From Spirosoma endophyticum (lineage in GTDB: Bacteria > Bacteroidota > Bacteroidia > Cytophagales > Spirosomataceae), in NCBI RefSeq assembly GCF_900112365.1, contig NZ_FOLQ01000011.1, forward strand, positions 147,148-211,147: DNA of 64,000 nt. The letters are read 5' to 3'. Positions 34,904 through 43,760 of the stretch are shown piece after piece. Both the position numbers and the translations under genes were made by a program. Below the pieces are notes generated by a model. It was not told where the DNA came from and made no database searches. It saw only the letters and a program-made list of their open reading frames with translations. How positions within the stretch are numbered: the stretch's first letter is position 1; each line of letters starts with the position of its first letter.

Positions 34904-37900
34904 TTAGAAGTTCAGATTAAGCCCCACGGTATAGGTACGTGGAACCGGATTGGTACGGTTGTCAAGGCCAGGCTGAGCGTTAGCTGCCAGGTTCGACGTT
35001 GTAATGCCGTTCAATTCCGGATCAAGACCTTTGTATTTGGTGAATACGTGGGCATTTTGTACCTGAACATAGATACGGAAGGTATTCGCTTTAATCTTGC
35101 TACGAAGCGCTGTTGGCAGCGTATAGCCAAGGCTGATGTTCTGAACGCGAAGGAATTTGCCGTCTTCCAGGAAGCGGCTGTTCAGGCTGCCCGTCTGCAA
35201 TACGTTGGCATCGGAGTTGAAATATAACTTAGGTACATCGGTCACCTGACCATCGGCGGTCCAGCGGTTCAATAGTTCCCGGCCTGCGTTGGCAAAAACC
35301 TGGTTGTTCAACTGCTCCTGGCGCGTGATATTATAAATCTTGTTACCACCCGCAAATGTCAGGAACAACGACGCGTCGAAGTTGCCAAAGTTGAAGGAGT
35401 TATTGAATCCACCATACCAGGTTGGGTTGCCAACACCAAGAACTTTTTTATCATTCTGGGTTAATGCAGCCGCAGCCGTCGTTACGTTGCTCGGATTAGC
35501 GGGATCGTAAGCAGCCCAGGCGAAGTTATTGGTTGCCGTTACAACTTTACCAATCAGGTACTGAACCTGCGACCCATCTGCTTTTTCGAAGATCGGGTTA
35601 CCATTCGAGGCATTCACACCGCGACTTACGTAGCCAAAAAACGAACCGATTGCTTCACCTTCGCGAAGAATGTTGTAGGCCGATGGAATATCGTTGCCGT
35701 TTACCAACTGCAGAATTTTGTTGTTCACAAAAGTTACGTTAAAGTTGGTCCGCCACGAAAAGTTATTCCGCTGGAAGTTGACTGTGCTCACCGAAAATTC
35801 AAATCCTTGGTTTTTCATTTTACCAATGTTCTGAGCAATGGTATTAATGTTAGCTCCTGCCCCTGGAACGCCCAGTGACGGTGGCGTTGGCGCCTGAAGG
35901 ATCAGATTATCGATATTGTTCCGGAAATATTCAGCCGTGATGCTGATGCGGTTGGAAAAGAACGAAGCGTCTACACCAAAGTTAACCTTGTTGCTGGTTT
36001 CGAATTTCAGGTTGTTGTTGCCTACCTGGTTGTAGCGAATACCGTTTTGGTCGCCATATTGAGTAGCAGCAAACACACCAGCGTAGGGATAGTTGCCGAT
36101 TTCAACGTTTCCAACCTGCGCATAACTACCACGCAATTTCAATTCATTCAGGAACGAAACCGATTTCAGGAAGCTTTCTTCCGACAAGCGCCAGCCAACT
36201 GATATGCCGGGCAACGTAGCGGCCTGGTTACCAATAGGAAGCGAAGAGATTTTATCCTGCCGAACGGTCGCACTGATCAGATACCGATCACCGTAGGAGT
36301 AGTTGGCGCGCGCAAAATACGATTCAAAGGCACGTTGGCTTGCTGAACCATAAATCTGCTGGTTTGTCAACGATCCAGTAATGATATTGCCATTCGTACC
36401 GAAGTATTTATCGGACAGGCCATACCCGTATGATTCAAAATACCGGGAAGTCGTTTTCTGGAGTTCATACCCGACGACAGCACCAATCTTGTGCTGACCT
36501 AACGTGCGATTATAACTCAGCGTATTTTGCCAGTTATACCGGAACTGAGGCTGGTAAGTCTGGTCAACCGAGCCTTTGATTGAAACGCCATCACCATGAT
36601 CCGGATTTTGGTAAACAAAATCTTCATTGCTTAGGTAGTTGATACCAATTTGCGATTTAGCATTTAAGCCTTTCACAATTTCAACATCTACGTAGGCATT
36701 ACCCGTCAAATTAAGGTTCTGGTTTTTGTAGATATTGTTGTCCAGAATGAACTTCTGGTTGGTATAGTTACCGTAAATAGCCCGCGTGTTGGAACCCCGG
36801 CCCAAGCTCTGCGCTTCGATGTTGTATGACCCATCAGGGAATTGAACAGCTACGTTCGGAAACGCATAGATAGCGCCTGCAATGTTGCCTGACAAGGCGT
36901 TTGTTCCCTGGTTCAATCCTGTATTGGTCGTGTGCGTAACGAAGGCATTCATGCCAAACGTTACTTTATCCTTAAACGCTTTCTGATCGACCCGCGCCCG
37001 GAAGCTGTATTTAGTCTGATTGTTAGCAGCGACGTTACCTTCCAGATTGGCATACCCTAACGAGAAGTAATAGTTCGTCTGGTCGGTAGCACCACTGAAC
37101 GACAGCGCATGGTTCTGCTGGAATCCTTTGCGAAGAATAACGTCCTGCCAGTTGGTATCGTAGTTCTGTCCTGTAGCCGTGTTCGACGTTGGAAAAGCAG
37201 CAGCCGCTAAGCCAGCGTTCGTCAATTTTTCGTTCGCAACGGTGATAAACTCATTTGCGTTCATCAGGTCAAAGCGCTTCGATGGTTCAGCCACGGCGAG
37301 CCAACCGTCGTACGAAACACGGGGAGCCCCTTTTTTACCTTTCTTGGTCGTGATCAGAATGACCCCGTTCGCGGCTCGTGAGCCATAAATAGCGGTGGCC
37401 GATCCATCTTTCAACACCTCAACACTCTCAATATCGTTGGGGTTGATATCACCAAGTGGGTTATAGGGGTTGCTTGTCGAAGCACCCTGGTTTCCTGTGA
37501 TATACGGAAGGCCATCAACTACGTAGAGCGGATCGGCACCATTCGAAATGGAGTTTGTACCCCGTATCCGTACAGTAGCTGCCTGGCCCAGCATACCGCC
37601 AGGTACCGAAGCCTGTACACCAGCCACCTGGCCTTGTAAGTATTTGTCGAAACTTGGTACGGCTATGTTTTTAAAACCGTCGCCTTTGATGGTCCCGACA
37701 GAACCCGTTACATCCCGGCGCTGCTGCGTGCCATAACCCGTCACCACGACTTCGCTTAGTTGCTGTGAATCACCAACCAGGGCGACATTGATTGTTGTAC
37801 GATTACCAACAGTGGCTTCCTGGTTAGTGTAGCCAATATAGCTAAATACCAGGGTGCCGTTAGCGGGTGCGTTCAGGCGGTAATTTCCCTGTACATCTGA

Positions 37901-38062
37901 GGTTGTACCACGAGTGGTACCTTTTACTTGTATGGTTACACCTGGTAGGGCGGAACCGTCATCTGATGAAGTGACACGGCCACTCACTGCTACGTCCTGT
38001 GCCAAAACGGGCAAACAAAACAGTAGCGAAAGTAGCCAACTGCCTAATAAAATTTTCCGCAT
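34904..38062 (-). CDS. SusC/RagA TonB-dependent outer-membrane transporter (pair 2)
   Basis: This intact 1052-residue transporter has a signal peptide (LLGSWLLSLLFCLPVLAQ) and a carboxypeptidase regulatory-like domain (about 26-95, VSGRVTSSDDGSALPGVTIQ). A TonB box region SEVVVTGYGTQ, the plug with IRGTNSISNGADPLYVVDGL, SVEVLKDGSATAIYGSRAAN, and a 22-strand barrel ending TYTVGLNLNF follow. It imports bulky nutrients together with the downstream SusD. Its N-terminus is nearly the same as that of susC1, while the barrels differ. Confidence 0.95.
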   Translation of the reverse strand: MRKILLGSWLLSLLFCLPVLAQDVAVSGRVTSSDDGSALPGVTIQVKGTTRGTTSDVQGNYRLNAPANGTLVFSYIGYTNQEATVGNRTTINVALVGDSQQLSEVVVTGYGTQQRRDVTGSVGTIKGDGFKNIAVPSFDKYLQGQVAGVQASVPGGMLGQAATVRIRGTNSISNGADPLYVVDGLPYITGNQGASTSNPYNPLGDINPNDIESVEVLKDGSATAIYGSRAANGVILITTKKGKKGAPRVSYDGWLAVAEPSKRFDLMNANEFITVANEKLTNAGLAAAAFPTSNTATGQNYDTNWQDVILRKGFQQNHALSFSGATDQTNYYFSLGYANLEGNVAANNQTKYSFRARVDQKAFKDKVTFGMNAFVTHTTNTGLNQGTNALSGNIAGAIYAFPNVAVQFPDGSYNIEAQSLGRGSNTRAIYGNYTNQKFILDNNIYKNQNLNLTGNAYVDVEIVKGLNAKSQIGINYLSNEDFVYQNPDHGDGVSIKGSVDQTYQPQFRYNWQNTLSYNRTLGQHKIGAVVGYELQKTTSRYFESYGYGLSDKYFGTNGNIITGSLTNQQIYGSASQRAFESYFARANYSYGDRYLISATVRQDKISSLPIGNQAATLPGISVGWRLSEESFLKSVSFLNELKLRGSYAQVGNVEIGNYPYAGVFAATQYGDQNGIRYNQVGNNNLKFETSNKVNFGVDASFFSNRISITAEYFRNNIDNLILQAPTPPSLGVPGAGANINTIAQNIGKMKNQGFEFSVSTVNFQRNNFSWRTNFNVTFVNNKILQLVNGNDIPSAYNILREGEAIGSFFGYVSRGVNASNGNPIFEKADGSQVQYLIGKVVTATNNFAWAAYDPANPSNVTTAAAALTQNDKKVLGVGNPTWYGGFNNSFNFGNFDASLFLTFAGGNKIYNITRQEQLNNQVFANAGRELLNRWTADGQVTDVPKLYFNSDANVLQTGSLNSRFLEDGKFLRVQNISLGYTLPTALRSKIKANTFRIYVQVQNAHVFTKYKGLDPELNGITTSNLAANAQPGLDNRTNPVPRTYTVGLNLNF

Positions 38063-38108
38063 TTGTTAGTAGAGATTAAAGAAGCATTAAAAATCAGAAA
38101 ATAGGGAA

Positions 38109-38116
38109 CAAATATA
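38109..38116 (-). promoter_or_regulatory. Probable -7 box of the susC2 promoter
   Basis: On the minus strand it reads TATATTTG (TAnnTTTG), 46 nt before the susC2 start. This is almost the same distance as the box before susC1. No clear -33 element is seen. Confidence 0.55.
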
Positions 38117-38203
38117 CACTGTGATAGTCGATTTTGTACTTTAAAGGAAAAAGTTTTTTGTAGTCTTTTCGCTAATTTGTTGAAATTATAAAATATAAGT
38201 TTA

Positions 38204-38232
38204 TTGTATAATTTGTCTAAATGTTACATTTG
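38204..38232 (+). promoter_or_regulatory. Probable promoter of the M20 amidohydrolase gene
   Basis: TTG at 38204-38206 and TACATTTG at 38225-38232 are spaced 18 nt apart and fit the Bacteroidota consensus. The leader would be about 125 nt. Confidence 0.5.
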
Positions 38233-38366
38233 CGAAATATATTGTATTTAATGAAAATATTATTTAAAATATAAACGTATAAATTTCGATTTGATCGCTA
38301 CTTTATTCTGTATATGATGTAAATTGCTTATCAGTATAATGTACAGCCTTAAAATTGAACAATTTT

Positions 38367-39725
38367 ATGAATAAACACTCTATTGGCTTCGGTCTGGTAG
38401 CTTCTGGTTGCCTATTTATTCAAACGGCCTTTGGGCAAACGGCCTCTCTAAACGCCCGAATGGATAAAACAGCTGAAAGCCTTGAGAAAAAAGTAGTCGC
38501 CTGGCGTCGGGATATTCACCAGCATCCCGAACTAGGGAATCGGGAGTTTCAGACGGCGACCAAAATTGCGGCTCACCTTCAGGCACTTGGTATGGAAGTG
38601 AAAACGGGTGTTGGTAAAACGGGCGTCGTTGGCCTTCTTAAGGGGGGTAAACCTGGTCCAGTTGTCGCCCTGCGCGCAGATATGGATGGCTTGCCTGTGA
38701 CAGAGCGTGGAGATTTGGCGTTTAAGTCGGAAGCTAGAACTGAATACAATGGGCAGCAAACGGGTATCATGCACGCTTGTGGACACGATACACACGTAGC
38801 GATACTAATGGGTGTGGCTGAAGTGCTGGCTTCGGTTAAAAGTGACCTGCGCGGCACGGTTAAGTTTATTTTTCAGCCCGCTGAAGAAGGAGCCCCTGCC
38901 GGTGAAGAAGGTGGCGCAAAATTGATGATTAAAGAAGGCGTACTGGAAAATCCGAAGGTGGACGCCATTTTCGGGCTGCACATTAATTCGCAAACCGAAG
39001 TTGGTACGATCAAATACCGGCCCGGTGCAACGATGGCGGCTGTAGATTCATACGCCATTAAAATAAAAGGCAAACAAACGCACGGTGCGTCTCCCTGGTC
39101 GGGTGTAGATCCAATTGTTACGTCGGCGCAGGTTGTCATGGGACTGCAAACCATCGTCAGTCGCAATGTTACCCTAACCGACGATGCCGCTGTTGTATCA
39201 ATTGGTGCGTTGCATGGTGGCATTCGGACCAATATTATCCCTGAAGAAACCGATATGATCGGCACGATCCGCACGTTCAGCCCGCAAGCGCAACAACTGG
39301 TTCACCGACGTATCAATGAAATTGCTACGAATATTGCCGAAAGCGCAGGGGCCAAAGCGGACGTGACCATTAACGTTGGTTGCCCGGTTACTTATAACGA
39401 CCCCAAATTGACCGATCAGATGGAGCCCACGCTCGAAGCTGTAGCGGGTAAGGGCAACGTTAAACTTACGCCAGCCGTGACAGGTGCTGAGGATTTTGCA
39501 TTCTATCAGGAAAAAGTACCAGGTTTCTTTTTCTTTCTGGGTGGTATGGCGAAAGGAAAAAAAGCAGAAGAGGTTGCTCCACACCACACCCCTGATTTCC
39601 AAATCGACGAAGGTGGTTTTGTGTTGGGTATGAAATCACTCTGCCACCTGACCACTGATTATATGGAACTGGCCAATAAGGGTGTAGCCGTTAAAGAGCT
39701 TACCGCCAATGTGCATGGAAAATAA
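38367..39725 (+). CDS. Exported M20 family amidohydrolase/peptidase
   Basis: This 452-residue protein begins with a signal peptide (GLVASGCLFIQTAFGQ). M20D features follow: RRDIHQHPELGNREF, VALRADMDGLPV, MHACGHDTHVAILMG, FQPAEEGAPAGEEGG, GLHINSQTEVG and, near the end, AVTGAEDFAFYQEKVPG. The metal ligands (Cys/His, Glu-Glu, His, and late His in APHHTPDF) are present. Relatives hydrolyse N-acyl amino acids or hippurate. ATG 38367 is chosen; a TTG at 38355 is also in frame. It is periplasmic. Confidence 0.9.
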   Translation: MNKHSIGFGLVASGCLFIQTAFGQTASLNARMDKTAESLEKKVVAWRRDIHQHPELGNREFQTATKIAAHLQALGMEVKTGVGKTGVVGLLKGGKPGPVVALRADMDGLPVTERGDLAFKSEARTEYNGQQTGIMHACGHDTHVAILMGVAEVLASVKSDLRGTVKFIFQPAEEGAPAGEEGGAKLMIKEGVLENPKVDAIFGLHINSQTEVGTIKYRPGATMAAVDSYAIKIKGKQTHGASPWSGVDPIVTSAQVVMGLQTIVSRNVTLTDDAAVVSIGALHGGIRTNIIPEETDMIGTIRTFSPQAQQLVHRRINEIATNIAESAGAKADVTINVGCPVTYNDPKLTDQMEPTLEAVAGKGNVKLTPAVTGAEDFAFYQEKVPGFFFFLGGMAKGKKAEEVAPHHTPDFQIDEGGFVLGMKSLCHLTTDYMELANKGVAVKELTANVHGK

Positions 39726-39730
39726 TGTTT

Positions 39731-39774
39731 AAATATAGAGGCCCAGAGACTAACATCGCTGGGCCTCTGTATTT
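39731..39774. terminator. Hairpin between converging M20 and LD-carboxypeptidase genes
   Basis: AGAGGCCCAG (39737-39746) pairs with CTGGGCCTCT (39759-39768). Outer A/T pairs (TTTAAATA with TATTTAAA) extend the stem to about 19 bp with one mismatch. It is symmetric, so it can serve both genes. Confidence 0.85.
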
Positions 39775-40678
39775 AAATAAAATTGATACGTCCCGTTTTT
39801 TTCTGAACAGCTAATTCAACTGTTTGACCAATGGGCAAGGCCAGGTTATAGTTAACATGCCCGGCCGGAAAATCGAACAGCACGGGATAATCGTAACCTA
39901 CAACGGCGTCGGCAATAATTTCGTAGGAATCTTTCCCAAAAGGTAACGACAGATTTCCACGCATGTCCGTAAACTGACCTACTACTAAACCCGCTAGCCT
40001 GGCCAGTCGCCCCGCCCGACGAAGTTGAGTCATCATTCGGTCGAGGGAAAAAAGCGTTTCATCAATATCTTCAATAAACAGAATTTTTCCGTTGAAATCC
40101 AGGTCCGTTGGCGTATCGATTGAATTGCTAAGCATCGTCAGATTTCCGCCTATCAGATGACCTTGCGCTCGCCCTGAACGATTAAGTGGGTGAGCTGATA
40201 CCGTATAATGTGTTGGGGACTCGCCAAACAACCATTGCCGCAGGGACTCTAGTGCATCGGCCCGGTCAGGGTCACCAAATTGACGGGGCATAAGTCCATG
40301 CAGACTGGCGAGGCCATGATTATATAATAAACTCAGAAGCACCGTTACGTCGCTAAAACCCACAAGCCACTTTGGATTGGCCTGTAAACCCGACAGGTTC
40401 AGATCATCGGCAATGCGATAACAGCCATACCCACCACGAGCCGCAAACACAGCCCGAATGGCAGGATCGTCGAAAAAGCGTTGGAGGTCGGCTCGGCGGA
40501 GATCATCGGAGCCAGCAAAAGGCCCCTTTATAGCGTGCAAACTATCACCTTCAACTACGTTAAGGTGCCAGACATTGCGTAGAATATGTAGACCATCGGC
40601 GAGTTCTGAGTAAGGAAACCAACTGGCGGGTGCCACAATGGCAACCGTATCGCCGGGGCGCAAAAAAGGAGGGAGCAT
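39773..40678 (-). CDS. S66 family LD-carboxypeptidase
   Basis: This 301-residue protein has LRPGDTVAIVAPAS at the start, FAARGGYGCYRI, LVGFSDVTVLL with the nucleophile Ser, GHLIGGNLTMLSNSIDTPT, ILFIEDIDETLF with a catalytic Glu, and FDFPAGHVNYNLALPIG with the catalytic His. These are the Ser-Glu-His triad features of LdcA/MccF peptidases. The usual role is trimming tetrapeptides in cytoplasmic murein recycling. It has no signal peptide. Confidence 0.9.
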   Translation of the reverse strand: MLPPFLRPGDTVAIVAPASWFPYSELADGLHILRNVWHLNVVEGDSLHAIKGPFAGSDDLRRADLQRFFDDPAIRAVFAARGGYGCYRIADDLNLSGLQANPKWLVGFSDVTVLLSLLYNHGLASLHGLMPRQFGDPDRADALESLRQWLFGESPTHYTVSAHPLNRSGRAQGHLIGGNLTMLSNSIDTPTDLDFNGKILFIEDIDETLFSLDRMMTQLRRAGRLARLAGLVVGQFTDMRGNLSLPFGKDSYEIIADAVVGYDYPVLFDFPAGHVNYNLALPIGQTVELAVQKKTGRINFI

Positions 40679-40729
40679 TCAGGAAATAGTTATCAATGAA
40701 TACGTATTGGTGCCGGTCGTTAGGTCGAC

Positions 40730-41722
40730 TCAGTTTAGCTCAACTTCTTCGGTTTCGTCGAGTTTATTCAGGTCAATTTTCGTCTGCTGATCGTCAATAT
40801 AGATAGGTCGAAATTTATGGCCCCAGAGTATCTCATCGTAGCGATACGAAAAACGAGTATGGACGCTTTGTACGAACGTATCATCTAAGGCCTGTAATGA
40901 AATCAAAAATTCGGCGTCCGATTGTTCGAGTTCTTCGGGCGTACAGCCGTATAGGGGGCTTTTTTCTGTAATCGGGTGAACCAAGGTCCAGTTTGCCGGA
41001 AAAAAAGCTACTTTATTTCGTTCCAGGTTGAGGCCATAATATCGCCGGTAAAGTGTACCATCGGGCTTGGGCTCCAGTCGTGACATGGAGACGGTTATTT
41101 CTAAGTTGACTAATTGGTTATCACGAGTGTTGATGAGACGAAACATCCAGGCGTTCACGTCTAGGTAAGGCGCGAAGACCGATTGTCGCGAAAAGCGGAT
41201 ATGGGCCACCGGGCGCGAAAACCGACCGTAAAGCAGGCCCGTTGCCAGCGCAAACGCCAATAAACCAATCATCGACTCAAAAGCTGCAATGGAACTGGTC
41301 AGGAAACTATTGGGCGAAATATGTCCATAACCCACCGTTGTGAGGGTTTGAGAACTGAAAAAGAAACATTTCCAGAATGGGCCATTCAGAATTTTGTCAT
41401 CAATGCCAATAAGCGTTCTGGCATCCGCTAGCATATAAATCCCCGCAAACAGTGTGTTTGTGAACACATAAGCCGCTAAAAGCCAGAAAAAAAAATGCAC
41501 CCAACTCATGGTAATAAGTCGGTTATAGATATTTAATCGATCCCAGAGGGTACCGTTAACCCGGGCAATATTAATCGTGCCATTCTGATTGACCAGCCGA
41601 GAGCTTGAATCGGTTAGTTTTGTGCCAAAACCAAGATCACTACGTCGTTCTTCCTGTTCGACTAATTGGCTGCTTTTAGGAGCCTTATTAAAAAGACGAC
41701 GTTTTGTCGGATTTGGATTCAT
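40730..41722 (-). CDS. KirBac-type inward-rectifier potassium channel
   Basis: This 330-residue protein has a selectivity filter TLTTVGYGHISP between two hydrophobic spans (about 73-97 and 137-163). A C-terminal cytoplasmic immunoglobulin-like Kir domain follows (HIRFSRQSVFAPYLDVNAW onward). The N-terminal 60 residues are polar, as in Kir channels. It conducts K+ across the inner membrane as a tetramer. It is divergent from the CPA1 antiporter gene, with 116 nt between, so the two ion-transport genes may share control. Confidence 0.9.
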   Translation of the reverse strand: MNPNPTKRRLFNKAPKSSQLVEQEERRSDLGFGTKLTDSSSRLVNQNGTINIARVNGTLWDRLNIYNRLITMSWVHFFFWLLAAYVFTNTLFAGIYMLADARTLIGIDDKILNGPFWKCFFFSSQTLTTVGYGHISPNSFLTSSIAAFESMIGLLAFALATGLLYGRFSRPVAHIRFSRQSVFAPYLDVNAWMFRLINTRDNQLVNLEITVSMSRLEPKPDGTLYRRYYGLNLERNKVAFFPANWTLVHPITEKSPLYGCTPEELEQSDAEFLISLQALDDTFVQSVHTRFSYRYDEILWGHKFRPIYIDDQQTKIDLNKLDETEEVELN

Positions 41723-41766
41723 AGTCGGTCAGTCGATTGGTCGTGTATAATGAATAGCTTGGTTAA

Positions 41767-41774
41767 CAAAGTTA
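41767..41774 (-). promoter_or_regulatory. Probable -7 box of the KirBac gene
   Basis: On the minus strand this reads TAACTTTG, 44 nt before the start codon. A perfect 10-nt palindrome GCAAATTTGC (41777-41786) lies just upstream in the core promoter and could be an operator. Confidence 0.5.
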
Positions 41775-41838
41775 TCGCAAATTTGCCAACCAACCTCTTT
41801 GTCACGTAGCCTGACATATACTTCATTTCATTTACTTT

Positions 41839-43440
41839 ATGAGTCCCATTGAAAGCGTAACGGGTCTGCTTGGTTTAACAACATTACTGGCGGTTATATC
41901 GCGTCGATTCCGTATTTCCTTTCCTATTTTACTAGTCCTCACTGGCTTGTTTATCGGGTGGATACCGGGCTTGCCTTCCATTGTTTTATCGCCCGATGTT
42001 GTTTTTCTTATTTTTCTGCCACCGCTGCTCTATGCGGCTGCCTGGCAAATCGACAATGTGGAGTTAAAGCTTTACAGCCGCTCGGTGTCGTTTCTGGCTG
42101 TCGGCCTTGTGCTGTTCACTTCTACGATTATTGCCTGGGTGGCTCACACGTGGATTCCGGGCTTTTCGTGGGCACAGGGATACCTGCTGGGGGCTATAGT
42201 CGCGCCACCCGATGCTGTGGCGGCTTCTTCCGTAACCAAAGGGCTGAATATTCCAAAGCGCATTACGACGATCTTAGAGGGGGAAAGCTTAGTGAATGAC
42301 GCCACTAGTTTGATTATTTACCGCTACGGATTAGTCGCCATTCTGACGAGCCAGTTTTCCCTATGGGAAGCTGGTCTTCAGTTTATTGGGATTGCCCTGG
42401 CCAGTGTCGCGTTGGGATTGGTAATCGGCTGGATCATGATGCGGGTGCATCAGGCCATTAACAAAGACAGTGTTATCAACACCGCCGTAACCTTGCTGAT
42501 ACCGTACGGTTGCTACCTGATTGCCGAAGAACTTCATATTTCGGGCGTACTCGTGGTGGTTACGGTTGGGCTGTTTCTGTCGGCCCGTAGTGACGAAATA
42601 TTTACGTACCAAACCCGGTTGCAAACAAATTCTGTTTGGGCCGTCGTTGTCTTTCTCCTTAACAGTCTGGTGTTCATCCTGATTGGCCTGCAACTGCCCA
42701 CTATTGTATCCGAATTAAATGGGTATACGTTGCCTGAATCGGTCACGTACGCGTTGCTCATCAGTGCTGTGGCCATTGTAAGCCGGATTGTCTGGGTTTT
42801 TCCCGGCGCTTATTTACCTCGCTTGCTGAGCGCAGGCATTCGGAAACGGGAAGCAAAACCTTCCTGGCAACAAGTGTCTGTTCTGAGTTGGGCGGGTATG
42901 CGGGGCGTTGTATCGCTGGCTGGTGCACTGGCATTGCCGCTTACGCTGCCTAATGGGCAGACGTTTCCCGGTCGTGACTTAATCCTGTTTATTACGTTCG
43001 GGGTTATTTTCTGTACGTTAGTCTTCCAGGGATTAACGCTGCCCGTATTGATTGACGAACTGAATGTGCGGGAGACGGTCGATGAGAAACAGGAAGAACG
43101 CAAGCTGCGTCGGAAAATGGCGCAACAGGCTATCACGCACTTAGAAGCTAATCACTCAGCCGGGTCCGTTCATGATGACGTACTGAATTACGTCAAAAAC
43201 ACATACGAACTACGTATTAACGAGCTAAATGGCATGCTTCGGGCAAGCAGTTTGTCCGAACGGCCGGCCGAACTTTACCAACAGGCTATCCGACTTCAAC
43301 TGGAACTATTATCTATAGAGCGGACTGTGCTGAGTGAGCAGCGTTCGGGTAGCTTGCTGGACGATGAGATCCTTCGCAAACTGGAGCAGGAGCTGGATTT
43401 GGAGGCAGCCCGCCTTTCGTTAGTGCAACCATCCATATGA
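41839..43440 (+). CDS. CPA1 family Na+/H+ antiporter
   Basis: This 533-residue protein has about twelve membrane spans in the first 410 residues, then a charged cytoplasmic tail of about 120 residues. It has FLIFLPPLLYAAAW, IVAPPDAVAASSV, the ion-binding LEGESLVNDATSLIIY (ND pair), and SWAGMRGVVSLAGALALPLT, all hallmarks of bacterial NhaP/CPA1 exchangers. The role is sodium and pH homeostasis at the inner membrane. Confidence 0.9.
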   Translation: MSPIESVTGLLGLTTLLAVISRRFRISFPILLVLTGLFIGWIPGLPSIVLSPDVVFLIFLPPLLYAAAWQIDNVELKLYSRSVSFLAVGLVLFTSTIIAWVAHTWIPGFSWAQGYLLGAIVAPPDAVAASSVTKGLNIPKRITTILEGESLVNDATSLIIYRYGLVAILTSQFSLWEAGLQFIGIALASVALGLVIGWIMMRVHQAINKDSVINTAVTLLIPYGCYLIAEELHISGVLVVVTVGLFLSARSDEIFTYQTRLQTNSVWAVVVFLLNSLVFILIGLQLPTIVSELNGYTLPESVTYALLISAVAIVSRIVWVFPGAYLPRLLSAGIRKREAKPSWQQVSVLSWAGMRGVVSLAGALALPLTLPNGQTFPGRDLILFITFGVIFCTLVFQGLTLPVLIDELNVRETVDEKQEERKLRRKMAQQAITHLEANHSAGSVHDDVLNYVKNTYELRINELNGMLRASSLSERPAELYQQAIRLQLELLSIERTVLSEQRSGSLLDDEILRKLEQELDLEAARLSLVQPSI

Positions 43441-43760
43441 TTTAAGACTTTTTGCTAAATCACTTATAAACTAAATGGAAGGTATGTGTTTTAAATTCCT
43501 ATAACCGTTGCTTCCTTTCTCTACAGGGGTGTTAACTGAAAGTGGAACAAGATCCATAAGCTGTATTTACAGATGAATTAAATGAGGTTGACCATAGTGA
43601 ATTATGATAACTGATTGATTTTTAGTCTATAGTAAGTATAATAAATACAGTACTCATTAAATTTCACGAAATAGTGATGAATTATTAGGTATATATACCT
43701 ATATTTAACCGGAAATTTACAAACGGCTCTCCGTAACTGTGTCTGTTTAACGATTAGAAC
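43441..43760. other. AT-rich gap with a 14-nt perfect palindrome
   Basis: 320 nt without a gene. At 43687-43700 it contains AGGTATATATACCT, a perfect palindrome 60 nt before the GT2 start, a candidate operator. I see no clear TAnnTTTG box. Confidence 0.6.

Larger units (their letters stand above)
38063..38366. other. AT-rich divergent promoter region between susC2 and the amidohydrolase gene
   Basis: This 304-nt gap contains no gene. It carries candidate promoters for both flanking genes, listed separately. The rest is low-complexity A/T sequence. Confidence 0.7.
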
